64,000 nucleotides of DNA from Erwinia piriflorinigrans CFBP 5888 (GCF_001050515.1 NZ_CAHS01000017.1:1-64000); one strand, 5' to 3'. Positions 42,157 through 51,844 are shown, counted from the stretch's first letter. Numbers and translations are program-made. The notes: a model not told the origin generated them from the sequence alone.

Positions 42157-42855
42157 ATGAAAGCAGGCATTATTGGCGCAATGGAACAGGAAGTGACGCT
42201 GCTGCGTGACAAGATTGAAAACCGTCAAACTCTGACGCTGGCAGGCTGCGAAATTTATACCGGCACCTTGAATGGCGTGGAAGTTGCCCTGCTGAAATCG
42301 GGCATCGGCAAAGTGTCTGCGGCGCTGGGCACCACTCTGCTGCTGGAGCTGTGCAAGCCGGATGTGGTGATCAACACCGGTTCAGCGGGCGGGCTGGCGG
42401 CAACGTTGAAGGTAGGCGACATTGTGGTGTCGGACGAAGTACGCTATCACGATGCCGACGTCACCGCATTTGGTTATGAAGCGGGCCAGATGGCAGGCTG
42501 CCCGGCGGCGTTCAAAGCCGACGAGAAGCTGATTACCGCAGTGGAGCAGTGTATTCACCAGCTGGGCCTGCACGCGGTGCGCGGCCTGGTAGTCAGTGGC
42601 GATGCCTTTATCAACGGCGCGGCACCGCTGGCACGCATTCGCCACACCTTCCCGCAGGCGATTGCGGTTGAAATGGAAGCAACCGCCATTGGTCATGTCT
42701 GCCACCAGTTCGGTACGCCTTTTGTCGTGGTGCGTGCTATCTCAGACGTGGCGGACAAGGAGTCGCATCTCAGCTTTGATGAGTTCCTGGCGGTGGCGGC
42801 TAAGCAGTCGTCCCTGTTGGTAGAAAACCTGCTAACCCATCTGGCACAGGGCTAA
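42157..42855 (+). CDS. mtnN: 5'-methylthioadenosine/S-adenosylhomocysteine nucleosidase
   Basis: Cleaves MTA and SAH to adenine plus the ribose thioether, recycling methyl-cycle by-products and producing the AI-2 precursor. It has 232 residues from ATG at 42157 ([12 protein letters not shown]), matching E. coli length; AGAGAG lies upstream. Substrate motifs [22 protein letters not shown] and the catalytic Asp in RAISDVAD are present. In E. coli btuF follows directly; here it does not. Confidence 0.96.
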   Translation: MKAGIIGAMEQEVTLLRDKIENRQTLTLAGCEIYTGTLNGVEVALLKSGIGKVSAALGTTLLLELCKPDVVINTGSAGGLAATLKVGDIVVSDEVRYHDADVTAFGYEAGQMAGCPAAFKADEKLITAVEQCIHQLGLHAVRGLVVSGDAFINGAAPLARIRHTFPQAIAVEMEATAIGHVCHQFGTPFVVVRAISDVADKESHLSFDEFLAVAAKQSSLLVENLLTHLAQG

Positions 42856-43170
42856 ACGCCCTACCCCCGTGACTACCGTGGCTGGCTTTCGCCGCCACGG
42901 CTGGAAGCGCACTCCCCGATAAAATTGCTCAAATTACCACCAAAACTTATCAGGCAGGACTGGCTCATCTTCTTCGAAACCAGTATGATGCGAGCTGCGC
43001 AAAAAATGTACGGCCGCTACAATGTTCCGGACCGTCTGACGCGCAAAAAATCACCTTCGAAGTGATTAAAGGTTCACCATAAATAGTCGTTAACTTAACC
43101 AGGCGCAGCATAACGCGCAATTAAATACAAAGCTCAGGCTTTTTTACTATAAACACCAGGAACTCCCCGC
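42856..43170 (+). other. Non-coding or decayed interval after mtnN
   Basis: These 315 bases contain no convincing gene. A hairpin CCGTGGC / GCCACGG (42876-42882 and 42894-42900) without a T tract follows mtnN. One frame is open from 42873 to a stop at 43080-43082 (69 residues) and begins with signal-peptide-like LPWLAFAATAGSALP. It has no ATG, GTG or TTG start at its head, so I treat it as possible decayed coding DNA. AT-rich DNA before 43171 may hold the promoter of the small gene there. Confidence 0.4.
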
Positions 43171-43425
43171 ATGAAAAATGTTTATCTGGCCCTTGGGCTG
43201 ATGATGACGAGTAATGCTTTTGCAGGTTCAATGTCTGGCAGCATTGGCGTGAAAGTTGTTATCTACTCACAGTGCAGCATTAACGGGAATAATTTGCCTG
43301 CCCAGGGCGCGACCACCATTCCCTGTGCAAACGGCTCTCAAGTACAGCCTAAAGTCACGAAAAGCCTGCTGATGCGCGATGCAAAAACCGGCCGAGAAAA
43401 TAACTTAGTCACCGTAGAATGGTAA
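43171..43425 (+). CDS. Small exported protein of unknown function
   Basis: 84 residues. MKNVYLALGLMMTSNAFA is a clear Sec signal peptide with cleavage after AFA, leaving a mature protein of about 66 residues. It has exactly two cysteines (35 and 52), which could form a disulfide. The pattern SQCSINGNN, followed by a C-terminal hydrophobic strand (NLVTVEW), is reminiscent of pilin-like or spore-coat-U-like beta domains but is too short for a complete one. AGGAACT precedes the ATG and a perfect terminator follows, so the gene looks intact and expressed alone. It lies where E. coli has btuF and yadS. I do not recognise the family. Confidence 0.75.
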   Translation: MKNVYLALGLMMTSNAFAGSMSGSIGVKVVIYSQCSINGNNLPAQGATTIPCANGSQVQPKVTKSLLMRDAKTGRENNLVTVEW

Positions 43426-43466
43426 AAAAAGGCTTCCTGGTTCATCACGATCAGGAAGCCTTTTTT
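43425..43466. terminator. Strong bidirectional terminator
   Basis: Perfect 15-bp stem AAAAAAGGCTTCCTG (43425-43439) / CAGGAAGCCTTTTTT (43452-43466), with a 12-base loop. It separates the small exported gene (+) from erpA (-). Confidence 0.93.
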
Positions 43467-43524
43467 CAATTAACATTATGCCGTACTCGTCCTACAAGCC
43501 CATAAAGAGTGAACGCTGACGCAC

Positions 43525-43869
43525 TCAAATGCTGAACGAAGAGCCACACCCACAGGTGGTTTTGGCATTCGGATTCGTCACGATAAAACGTGAGCCCTCC
43601 AACCCTTCCGTATAATCAACCGAACCGCCCACCAGATATTGCAGGCTCATGGGGTCCACCACCAGCGCCACGCCCGATTTTTCAATGGTCATATCACCTT
43701 CGTTAACCTTATCGTCAAAGGTAAACCCATACTGAAAACCGCTACAGCCGCCGCCGGTAATATAGACACGCAGCTTCAGGTCGGGATTATTCTCGTCGGA
43801 AATCAGATTCTTAACTTTACTGGCCGCAGCATCAGTAAATTGCAGAGGCAGTGCTACATCGTCAGTCAT
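43525..43869 (-). CDS. erpA: Iron-sulfur cluster insertion protein ErpA
   Basis: A-type carrier that delivers Fe-S clusters, notably to IspG and IspH of the isoprenoid pathway. It has 114 residues from ATG at 43869 ([18 protein letters not shown]) with TGGAG 6 bases upstream. The three cluster cysteines are in [11 protein letters not shown] and [10 protein letters not shown]. The extra 21 residues of the longer frame are excluded. Confidence 0.97.
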   Translation of the reverse strand: MTDDVALPLQFTDAAASKVKNLISDENNPDLKLRVYITGGGCSGFQYGFTFDDKVNEGDMTIEKSGVALVVDPMSLQYLVGGSVDYTEGLEGSRFIVTNPNAKTTCGCGSSFSI

Positions 43870-44135
43870 TGCAAACTCCAGTATTCGTACAGGCCGGGTG
43901 CCTGACAGGTCATTATTCGACCATAATTGCACCCATTATCTTATAGCCAGGTACAGCAATCAAGCCTTGCCACCCCGAGTGCGCCTGCCAGATAAGACCA
44001 TAGCACAGCATGACACTTCCTTCGTGGCGAAATAATTGCGACCAAATCGTGCCTGAAACGCCGGTGGCCTTTCGCCGGGCGGTGAAGTTCCCTTAGAATA
44101 GGTACGTTTTTATCACGAATTTCAGGAGCGGTTCC

Positions 44136-45416
44136 ATGAGTAAGTCTGAAAACCTGTACGCTCAGGCGCAGCAGTTAATCCCCGGCGGCGTCAACTCGCC
44201 GGTGCGAGCCTTTAACGGCGTGGGCGGCGTGCCGCTGTTTATCGAGCGTGCCAACGGGGCTTATCTGTATGACGCAGACGGTAAAGCCTATCTTGACTAC
44301 GTCGGCTCATGGGGGCCAATGGTGCTGGGCCATAACCATCCGGCCATTCGCAATGCGGTGATCGAGGCGGCCGAACGCGGTCTCAGCTTTGGCGCACCGA
44401 CCGAGATGGAAGTCAAAATGGCGGCGCTGGTCACCGAACTGGTGCCAACGATGGATATGGTGCGCATGGTGAACTCCGGCACCGAAGCCACCATGAGCGC
44501 CATCCGCCTGGCGCGTGGCTTCACGCACCGCGACAAAATCATCAAGTTCGAAGGCTGCTATCACGGCCATGCCGACTGCCTGCTGGTGAAAGCCGGTTCC
44601 GGCGCGTTAACCCTCGGCCAGCCGAACTCTCCCGGTGTACCGGCGGATTTCGCCAAACATACGCTGACCTGTACCTTTAATGACCTCACTTCGGTGCGTG
44701 CCGCTTTTGAGCAATATCCGCAGGAGATCGCCTGCATTATCGTTGAGCCGGTGGCCGGGAATATGAACTGCGTGCTCCCGCTGCCGGACTTCCTGCCGGG
44801 GCTTCGCGCGCTGTGCGATGAATTTGGCGCGCTGCTGATTATCGATGAAGTGATGACCGGCTTCCGCGTGGCGCTGGCTGGCGCTCAGGCCCATTACGGC
44901 GTCGAACCGGATCTGACCTGCCTCGGCAAAATCATCGGCGGTGGGATGCCAGTGGGGGCATTTGGTGGTCGTCGCGAAGTGATGGAAGCCCTGGCTCCCG
45001 GTGGCCCGGTGTATCAGGCCGGAACGCTGTCGGGGAACCCGATTGCGATGGCAGCGGGCTTTGCCTGTCTGACCGAAGTCTCCCAGCCCGGTACGCACGC
45101 TACCCTGACCGAACTCACCAACCAGCTGGCTGATGGCCTGTTAGCGGCAGCGAAAGCAGAAAACATCCCGCTGGTGGTCAACCACGTTGGCGGCATGTTC
45201 GGACTGTTCTTCACCGAAGCAAAAAGCGTGACCAGCTATGCAGACGTCACCCGCTGTGACGTCGAGCGCTTTAAACGTTTCTTCCATCTGATGCTGGCAG
45301 AAGGCGTTTACCTCGCACCCTCGGCGTTTGAAGCTGGCTTTATGTCGCTGGCACATAGCCCGGCGGATATTCAGCACACTATTGACGCTGCCCGCCGCAG
45401 CTTTACCAAACTGTAA
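44136..45416 (+). CDS. hemL: Glutamate-1-semialdehyde 2,1-aminomutase
   Basis: PLP enzyme making 5-aminolevulinate from glutamate semialdehyde for haem synthesis. It has 426 residues as in E. coli. The Schiff-base lysine is in [13 protein letters not shown] near 265, and the cofactor-binding [16 protein letters not shown] is near 120. CAGGAGCGG precedes the ATG. It is convergent with fhuB; clcA, which adjoins it in E. coli, is absent. Confidence 0.98.
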   Translation: MSKSENLYAQAQQLIPGGVNSPVRAFNGVGGVPLFIERANGAYLYDADGKAYLDYVGSWGPMVLGHNHPAIRNAVIEAAERGLSFGAPTEMEVKMAALVTELVPTMDMVRMVNSGTEATMSAIRLARGFTHRDKIIKFEGCYHGHADCLLVKAGSGALTLGQPNSPGVPADFAKHTLTCTFNDLTSVRAAFEQYPQEIACIIVEPVAGNMNCVLPLPDFLPGLRALCDEFGALLIIDEVMTGFRVALAGAQAHYGVEPDLTCLGKIIGGGMPVGAFGGRREVMEALAPGGPVYQAGTLSGNPIAMAAGFACLTEVSQPGTHATLTELTNQLADGLLAAAKAENIPLVVNHVGGMFGLFFTEAKSVTSYADVTRCDVERFKRFFHLMLAEGVYLAPSAFEAGFMSLAHSPADIQHTIDAARRSFTKL

Positions 45417-45421
45417 TCTCA

Positions 45422-45453
45422 CGGGGCGGGCGGCAACAGGCCGTTTCGCCCCG
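45422..45453. terminator. Hairpin between convergent hemL and fhuB
   Basis: Stem CGGGGCG (45422-45428) / CGCCCCG (45447-45453) with an inner CGG/CCG pair. It lies in the 42-base gap between the hemL and fhuB stops and probably serves both, although T tracts are poor. Confidence 0.5.
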
Positions 45454-45458
45454 CTGCC

Positions 45459-47438
45459 TCATACCTTGCGTAGCAGATAGATAAAGTACGGGGCACCAAT
45501 AAAGGTTGCCAGCAGCCCTGCCGGGATCTGGTCCGGGAACGACAGCATCCGTCCGCACCAGTCCGCCATCACCATCAACCCACCGCCCAATAATGCCGCC
45601 ATCACCTGCTGTGGCAATGCGCGGCGGAAACCCAGCATCCGCGCCATATGGGGTGCCATCAACCCGACAAAACTTAACGGCCCGATAGTCAGGGTTGCCG
45701 CTGCCGTCAATACTGCGGCCAGCAGCAGCAAAGCCAGACGTGACGGCGTTAACGCCATCCCCACCGCGCGTGCGGTAACGCCCCCCAGCGGCAGAATAGT
45801 GAGCCAGCGACGACACAGCGGCACCAGCGCCATCAGCACCAGCGCAATCACCAGCGTACGCTGCGCCTGCGCAGCATCAATCGGGTAGGTAGAGCCAGAT
45901 ATCCACGTCATGATGCCCCTCATACGCGGATCGCCGCTGGCCAGCAGCAGCATCATCAGGGTACTGAATGCAGTACTGAGCGCCATTCCGGCCAACAGCA
46001 TGCGCTCGGGCGAGAAACCACCGCGCCCGGCGACAATAGAAATGATCATTAGCGTTAATCCGGCCCCCAGGCTACCGGCCGGCAGCAGCCAGCCAAACGC
46101 ATCACCCGGAACGATAAACAGCATGATCACCACGCCAAAAGCCGCACCGGAACTGATGCCCAGGACTTCCGGGCTGGCCATCGGGTTGCCGGTCAGACGC
46201 TGCACCACGCAGCCCGCCACGCCCAGCATCATACCGGTTGCCGGCGCGGCCGCCAGACGAGGCCCTCGCCACGGCAATAGCTGCTGCCACAGTTCACCGC
46301 TGGCCCATATCCAACCGCCGGCACTGCGCCCCAGGCTCAGCCCGACCGCTAACAGCAACAGCAGAACGCCGCCGCCCAGCAGCGCCCACCACAACACGCG
46401 CTGGCGCTCGGTCGGGATCTTGTCCCCCAGATCCAGCGCCGGAGGCTGCGCCGCGCTGCGCAGACGCGGCAACAGCCACAGCAGTAGAGGCGCGCCGATA
46501 ACCGCAGTCACCGTCCCGGTAGAGATCTCCCCGATGCGATCGGTCAGCGCCAGCACTGACTGATCCGCCAGCCACAGCAGCAACGCGCCAATCAGCGGTG
46601 CGATAATCAGCCGACTAGCCAGACGACGAAAGCCGAGCATTTTTGCCAGCAGCGGTGAAAACAGCCCGATAAAACCGATAATACCGGCGGCATTGACCAG
46701 CGCGGCACTGATTAATATCGCCAGCGCCAGCGTGGCGATACGCGTCAGCGAAATGGCCAGACCCAGATTTTTTGCCACGCCATCATCCAGCCCCATCAGA
46801 GTCATCGGGCGCAGTAACAACAGCGTCAGCAGCAGCCCGCACAGCAGATAAGGCCAGAGAAACGCAACGTTGCTCCAGTCCATCTGATTCAGCGAACCGG
46901 TGCTCCAGAGAAACATATTTTGCAGCTGATCGTGATTAAAAATGGCAACGATTTGATTGACCGCACCGCAGTACAGTGACACCACCAGCCCGGCCAGGAT
47001 CAGCGTCACCGGCGACAGGCGTTTTCCCCAAGCCACGCCAAATACAATCACCCCGACCAGCACCGCGCCGATCGGCGCCGCCAGCGGCTGCGGCACCACA
47101 TTTGCGGCAGCCCCCCACAGAGTCACCACCGTCACCCCAAGCTGAGCGCCGCTGGCAACGCCAAGCGTTGCTGGCTCGGCCAGCGGATTGCGCAATACCT
47201 GTTGGAACAGCAGTCCTGCCAGCCCGAGGCCCGCACCGACTAACAGCGCCAGCGACAGGCGCGGCAGCAGGCTATAGTGAAACACCATCTGAGCAATATT
47301 GTTGATATCGGGCGCACTGAGCGCGCTAAACCACTGTTTGACGGGCAGATGTTGTTGCAGATTAAACAGGGTTAACGCCAGCGCCACGACAAACAGCAGC
47401 GGCAGCAGCAATAGCGATAAACGAGACTGACGCATCAT
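45459..47438 (-). CDS. fhuB: Ferric-hydroxamate importer permease FhuB
   Basis: Inner-membrane permease of the FhuBCD importer. It has 659 residues and is a tandem fusion of two FecCD-type permease halves (about 1-330 and 340-659), each with about ten hydrophobic segments and a Gly-rich ATPase-docking loop (FVGLMAPHMARMLGFRR in the second half, FIGLFSPLLAKMLGFRR in the first). Such fused permeases are typical of FhuB. It overlaps fhuD by 4 bases. Confidence 0.97.
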   Translation of the reverse strand: MMRQSRLSLLLLPLLFVVALALTLFNLQQHLPVKQWFSALSAPDINNIAQMVFHYSLLPRLSLALLVGAGLGLAGLLFQQVLRNPLAEPATLGVASGAQLGVTVVTLWGAAANVVPQPLAAPIGAVLVGVIVFGVAWGKRLSPVTLILAGLVVSLYCGAVNQIVAIFNHDQLQNMFLWSTGSLNQMDWSNVAFLWPYLLCGLLLTLLLLRPMTLMGLDDGVAKNLGLAISLTRIATLALAILISAALVNAAGIIGFIGLFSPLLAKMLGFRRLASRLIIAPLIGALLLWLADQSVLALTDRIGEISTGTVTAVIGAPLLLWLLPRLRSAAQPPALDLGDKIPTERQRVLWWALLGGGVLLLLLAVGLSLGRSAGGWIWASGELWQQLLPWRGPRLAAAPATGMMLGVAGCVVQRLTGNPMASPEVLGISSGAAFGVVIMLFIVPGDAFGWLLPAGSLGAGLTLMIISIVAGRGGFSPERMLLAGMALSTAFSTLMMLLLASGDPRMRGIMTWISGSTYPIDAAQAQRTLVIALVLMALVPLCRRWLTILPLGGVTARAVGMALTPSRLALLLLAAVLTAAATLTIGPLSFVGLMAPHMARMLGFRRALPQQVMAALLGGGLMVMADWCGRMLSFPDQIPAGLLATFIGAPYFIYLLRKV

Positions 47439-48313
47439 TTCTCCCCCAGCTCGCGGTCAAGGCAGTGGATAAACTGCATCGCCGATAGCGTGGCACCATA
47501 GAACCAGACGCGCGGCACCTGTCGGAAGCGCCGTTCACGCACAAACGGCATTGACTGCCATAGCGGACTGGCGGTGACCTGCTGCATCAAATTCTCATTG
47601 CCGTGTTCGAAGCAGATAGCCTCGACATTATGCATATTTGCCAACCTTTCAATGCCGATCACCGCGCTGCCCCAAAAGGTTTTTTCGCCCTGCCAGGCAT
47701 TTTCCAGCCCGAGATGATCCATCACTTCCTGGAACAGGCCGTTAGCGGTAAACACGATGGCGTGACGCGCATCCAGTATCGACATCAGCAGTAAGGGACG
47801 ATGGGCACGGCCAGCCAGCCGTGTTTTTACCTGCTGCATCAGCGCATCAAGCTGCGCCAGGTGCGTCTGTGCCTGCGCCACGCGGTCAATACGATTTGCC
47901 AGCGCCATCAACGCATGGCGTGCGCTGGTCAACGGTTTATCGCTGCCATCGTTAAAGGTAAAGCCCATATGCGGCGCAATACGCTGTAAGCGCGCGGGAG
48001 CAGGCCCGTATCCCTGTGAATAGAGGATCAGCGATGGCTGCATCTGGGTGATCAGTTCAAGATTGGGTTCGGTACGCAGCCCGACATCCACCACCGACGG
48101 TGGCAGTTCGGGTTTCCCCACCCACAGGCGGTAGTTATGCAGTTCCGCTGCCCCCAGCGGCATGACGCCCAGCGCCATCAGCAGTTCGAGCGGTAGCCAT
48201 TCCAGCGCGATAATACGCGGTGCGCTGGCAGCATGTGCAACGCCGGGAAGCCTTACCAGCAGTGGAGAAAAAGCCAGAGCCGTTAACAGACGGCGACGTG
48301 GTAAATCCGGCAT
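47435..48313 (-). CDS. fhuD: Ferric-hydroxamate-binding periplasmic protein FhuD
   Basis: Periplasmic solute-binding protein that passes ferrichrome-type siderophores to FhuB. It has 292 residues. The N-terminus PRRRLLTALAFSPLLV has a twin-arginine-like motif and cleavage near VAHA. The TroA-type fold shows the family start RIIALEWLPLELLMALG. It lies 14 bases after fhuC. Confidence 0.96.
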   Translation of the reverse strand: MPDLPRRRLLTALAFSPLLVRLPGVAHAASAPRIIALEWLPLELLMALGVMPLGAAELHNYRLWVGKPELPPSVVDVGLRTEPNLELITQMQPSLILYSQGYGPAPARLQRIAPHMGFTFNDGSDKPLTSARHALMALANRIDRVAQAQTHLAQLDALMQQVKTRLAGRAHRPLLLMSILDARHAIVFTANGLFQEVMDHLGLENAWQGEKTFWGSAVIGIERLANMHNVEAICFEHGNENLMQQVTASPLWQSMPFVRERRFRQVPRVWFYGATLSAMQFIHCLDRELGEK

Positions 48314-48327
48314 TACGATATCAATCC

Positions 48328-49122
48328 TTAGTAAACAAAACTGACCGGAGCACCGCCCTGCGGGTGCGGTAAAATCCCCATCGGGATGCCATAAATCTGT
48401 TCCAGCACCGTAGCCTGCATAATATCTGCGGGATCGCCCTGAGCAATCACTTCCCCGGCGCGCAGCGCAACCAGGCTGTCGCAGTAGCGGGCGGCCATAT
48501 TAATATCGTGCAGCACGGCGATCACCGTCAGGCCGCGTTCGCGACTGAGACGCTGGATCAGCGCCAGCACCTCAACCTGGTGAGCAATATCCAGCGCCGA
48601 GGTCGGCTCATCCAGCAGCAGACAGCGGCTATTCTGCGCCACCAGCATGGCAATCCAGGCACGCTGCCGTTCGCCGCCGGACAGGCTGTCCACCAGGCGC
48701 TGCGCAAAAGGTTTTAGCCCGACCAGCGCGATAGCCTCATCAACCCGCTGACGATCCTCCGCGCCATAGCGCCCCAACGCACCGTGCCACGGATAGCGGC
48801 CAATCGCCACCAGCTCACGCACCGTCATCCCTTCGGCGGCGGGCAGCTGCTGCGGCAAATAGGCCACTTCACGGGCAAACGCCTTGCTGTGCCATGCGCC
48901 CAGCGGCTGCTGATTAAGCAACACCTGCCCCGCCGTGGCGCTATGATGGCGGCCCAGCATTTTCAGCAGGGTCGATTTCCCAGAGCCGTTATGGCCGATC
49001 AGCCCACAGACTTTTCCGGCCGGAAAGGCCAGCGACAGCGGCTGTAGCAGGGTTCTGCCCGGAACGCTAAAACTGACGTTATCCAGGGTAAAAGAGGTTT
49101 CGCTTGCGTGCGGTTGATACAT
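48328..49122 (-). CDS. fhuC: Ferric-hydroxamate importer ATPase FhuC
   Basis: ABC ATPase that powers FhuB. It has 264 residues from ATG at 49122 (YQPHASETSFTLDNVSF). Walker A GHNGSGKST, signature LSGGERQR and Walker B LLLDEPTSALD are present, ending MGILPHPQGGAPVSFVY as in E. coli. AGAAGA 5 bases upstream supports this start over the frame start at 49158. Confidence 0.96.
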   Translation of the reverse strand: MYQPHASETSFTLDNVSFSVPGRTLLQPLSLAFPAGKVCGLIGHNGSGKSTLLKMLGRHHSATAGQVLLNQQPLGAWHSKAFAREVAYLPQQLPAAEGMTVRELVAIGRYPWHGALGRYGAEDRQRVDEAIALVGLKPFAQRLVDSLSGGERQRAWIAMLVAQNSRCLLLDEPTSALDIAHQVEVLALIQRLSRERGLTVIAVLHDINMAARYCDSLVALRAGEVIAQGDPADIMQATVLEQIYGIPMGILPHPQGGAPVSFVY

Positions 49123-49170
49123 GGTTTTCTTCTGCCAGGCGGGCGCGGCGAACCGCACCCGGTTTGAGAG

Positions 49171-51384
49171 TTAGAAACGGAAGGTCGCCGTGCCAACAAT
49201 TTGGCGCTCGGCACCCCAGTAGCAGGCGTAATCACGGTAACAGCTGGCGACATATTGACGATCAAACAGGTTGTTTACGTTGACACCGACTGACGAACCT
49301 GGCATGCCGAAACGTCCTAAATCATATTTAATGGCCGCATCAACGATGGAGTAGCTGGCCACGCTAAAATTCTGATTGTTAAGCTCGGTGGTGGTGTACT
49401 GTCCCACGCTGTTGCCAACATAACGTATTCCGCTGCCGATAGTCAGGCCGCTCAATGCGGTTTCGTTGAAAGTGTAGTCCCCCCACAGAGAAGCCATATT
49501 TCTTGGTACCTGTACCGGCCGTTGTCCCTTCAACTCGCTATCTTCAGTGTATTTCGCATCGGTAAAGGTGTAAGACGCCGTCAGGTTGATATTGGCATTC
49601 ACCGCTGCTTTCGCTTCCAGTTCCACGCCTCGTGAACGAATTTCGCCGCCCTGGATACTGTAGAATGCGTGCTCAGGATCGGCCGTCAGATTCTTAGTTT
49701 TGGTAAGCTGATAAACTGCGGCGGTCATCACCAATGGGCGATCTTTTGGTGCGAACTTCACTCCGGCTTCATATTGTTTGGCACGGGAAGGCTCAAATGC
49801 CATTGCACCATAAGCGGCTCCGGCGGTCGGAATAAATGATTCACTGTAACTGGCGTATGGCGCAATACCTTTATCGAATACATAGTTTATGCCGCCACGC
49901 CAGGTAAAGGCCTGATCGTTTCGCTTATCCAACGCGTTGCTGCCTGCGGAAGCATTACGATTATAAACCGAGGTCATCGCGTAATCATAACGGCCACCCA
50001 GGGTAAATACCCAACGATCCCACGCCATCTGATCCTGCGCATACAGGCCAGTCTGCTGCTGTTTATCCATAGCACTGTTCGCATAGTTTGTTTCCATTGC
50101 GTCAGTGTTGTACTGCGGATCCAACAGATTCAGCGAACTACCCAATAGATAGCCGAAGTTGGCGTTGATGTCGTTGCGAGTACGCTGATAGTCAACTCCC
50201 AATAACAACGTGTGGCCCATATCTCCAGTCGCGAATGTAGCCTGCGCCTGGGTGTCCACGGCGAACGTTGTCAGCTCTTCTTTAGATAAGGCCGTTGATC
50301 TTTGTAAGGTGGTAGTGCCGGGAATAATCCCATAACCGTAAATGCTGCGGTAGTCGGTATTCAGTTTGGCGAAACGCAGATTCTGACGCACGGTCCATGT
50401 ATCGTTGAACTCATGATCGAAGCTGTACCCTATCATCTGCTGTTTACGGGAAATCTTGTTTTTACCATCGCCCTCGTCAAAATCGGTCGGTAACTTGTGC
50501 TGATTGCCATTCGTATCTACCAGCGGAACGACGGTGCCTTCACGCGGCAACCAGCCGTAATAGCCGGTCTCTGGCTGATTCTGGAAATAGCTCAGGAAAG
50601 TGAAGTTAGTTTTTTCATCGGGCTGCCAGCTAAAGGAAGGGGCGATGGTGTAGCGCTTCTCTTTATTCATCTGCTGCTGGGCGTCCGCGCTGCGTGCCAG
50701 CCCCGTCAGACGGTAAGAGAACTCCCCGCTATCATCCAGCGCACCACCGAAATCAAACCCGGTGGAAAACAGATTGTCGGTCCCCATCTTAAACTGCACT
50801 TCACGCAGGGTCTCCGTCGTCGGGCGCTTGCTGACCATCGCCAGCACGCCGCCGGGATTACTCTTTCCATACAGTACCGATACCGGGCCGCGCAGCAGTT
50901 CTGCACGCTCCAGGAAATAAGGATCCATATTGAATTCTGAATAGAAATCTGCCGGTAACTTGAGCCCGTCAAGATACTGGTTGGTATTGGTTTCGCTAAA
51001 GCCACGGATCGACAGAGCGTCAATCACGTTAGATGCTCCACGGTTACCAACCATGACTCCGGTGGTATAGCCCAGCGCCTCTTTCACTGACGCAGGCTGA
51101 TGAATATCCATCTCCTGGCGCGTGACCACAGAAACCGACTGCGGATTTTTCTCAATCGGCGTATCCGTTTTAGTGCCGGTTGCGCTGCGTTTAGCCGCAA
51201 CGGTCGCTGACGGCCCCCAGGCGCTTTCCGCAGACTCGCTGCTGGCGCTGGCATTGACGGACATCGTTTGCTCAGCGGCAACGGCAGATCCGCTGGCCAA
51301 AGAGAGAGCAATCAGAAGCGATAGCTTGCCTCTGACTGGGTTAACTGATGAAACACGGGGAGATATTGTGCGCGTACTGGCCAT
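49171..51384 (-). CDS. fhuA: TonB-dependent ferric-hydroxamate receptor FhuA
   Basis: Outer-membrane receptor for ferrichrome-type siderophores, driven by TonB. It has 737 residues from ATG at 51384: signal peptide (KLSLLIALSLASGSAVAA), plug domain starting SAWGPSATVAAKRSATGTKT, then a 22-strand barrel ending GTATFRF. The pair of cysteines in YVASCYRDYACYWGAERQ near the C-terminus matches FhuA. FoxA or FcuA-type receptors are close relatives, but the leading position before fhuCDB favours FhuA. In E. coli mrcB lies immediately upstream; here the Rhs cassette intervenes. Confidence 0.94.
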   Translation of the reverse strand: MASTRTISPRVSSVNPVRGKLSLLIALSLASGSAVAAEQTMSVNASASSESAESAWGPSATVAAKRSATGTKTDTPIEKNPQSVSVVTRQEMDIHQPASVKEALGYTTGVMVGNRGASNVIDALSIRGFSETNTNQYLDGLKLPADFYSEFNMDPYFLERAELLRGPVSVLYGKSNPGGVLAMVSKRPTTETLREVQFKMGTDNLFSTGFDFGGALDDSGEFSYRLTGLARSADAQQQMNKEKRYTIAPSFSWQPDEKTNFTFLSYFQNQPETGYYGWLPREGTVVPLVDTNGNQHKLPTDFDEGDGKNKISRKQQMIGYSFDHEFNDTWTVRQNLRFAKLNTDYRSIYGYGIIPGTTTLQRSTALSKEELTTFAVDTQAQATFATGDMGHTLLLGVDYQRTRNDINANFGYLLGSSLNLLDPQYNTDAMETNYANSAMDKQQQTGLYAQDQMAWDRWVFTLGGRYDYAMTSVYNRNASAGSNALDKRNDQAFTWRGGINYVFDKGIAPYASYSESFIPTAGAAYGAMAFEPSRAKQYEAGVKFAPKDRPLVMTAAVYQLTKTKNLTADPEHAFYSIQGGEIRSRGVELEAKAAVNANINLTASYTFTDAKYTEDSELKGQRPVQVPRNMASLWGDYTFNETALSGLTIGSGIRYVGNSVGQYTTTELNNQNFSVASYSIVDAAIKYDLGRFGMPGSSVGVNVNNLFDRQYVASCYRDYACYWGAERQIVGTATFRF

Positions 51385-51426
51385 GATCTTTCTCTGGTAA
51401 AAGAATTGTTGAATGGGAAACGAAAC

Positions 51427-51445
51427 GATAATTATTCTTATAACG
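51427..51445. promoter_or_regulatory. Probable Fur box upstream of fhuA
   Basis: GATAATTATTCTTATAACG, 43-61 bases before the fhuA ATG, keeps the first GATAAT and several other positions of the 19-bp Fur consensus (GATAATGATAATCATTATC), about 11 of 19 by eye. Iron repression of fhuA by Fur is well established in enterobacteria. Confidence 0.5.
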
Positions 51446-51574
51446 CCGGGATAATATGCGAAACAAAGCGCGATCTGCAAGGAAAAAGCCTTAGCAGGTA
51501 TAGCCTGCTGCTGGCAGATTGTTGCTGATCGGATCAAACACGATCCTGCCCTGTTTTCCGGGTCATTGCAGGCA

Positions 51575-51844
51575 ATGGCAAAAACGCAGCGGCGCGTTAC
51601 CGTCGGCTACCGCCCGAAAGGCGGCGAACGCGACACGCCACAGGTCAGTATTGCGGGCAAGTGGCTGGCGGAAGCGGGATTTTCCGTGGGAACCGGCGTG
51701 AGCCTGGCGGTGCTGGACGGCTGTCTGCGGATGATCCCCGACAGCCGCGAAGAGATGCGGCTGCGGGCAATGGAGCAGCAGCTGAAGGTGCAGCAGCAGG
51801 AGCTGGAGCAGGCTAAACGGCGGATGATCGCCATGCTGGCGTGA
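51575..51844 (+). CDS. SymE-family toxin-like protein
   Basis: 89 residues from ATG at 51575 (a TTG at 51566 is possible; ribosome binding sites are poor for both). The first 55 residues match the SymE pattern: RRVTVGYRPKGG, then VSIAGKWLAEAGFSVGTGVSLAVLDGCLRMIPDS. E. coli SymE is an SOS-induced, RNA-targeting or nucleoid-acting toxin repressed by antisense RNA SymR. The C-terminal 35 residues are a Gln/Glu/Arg-rich helix, unlike E. coli SymE. SymE homologues often sit beside Rhs genes. It is convergent with the immunity gene, and any SymR-like antisense RNA would run leftward over its start. Confidence 0.75.
   Translation: MAKTQRRVTVGYRPKGGERDTPQVSIAGKWLAEAGFSVGTGVSLAVLDGCLRMIPDSREEMRLRAMEQQLKVQQQELEQAKRRMIAMLA

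Noticed and set aside
51519-51701. 60-codon frame overlapping the SymE-like gene
   Set aside because: Out of frame with the SymE-like sequence that carries the recognisable motif.
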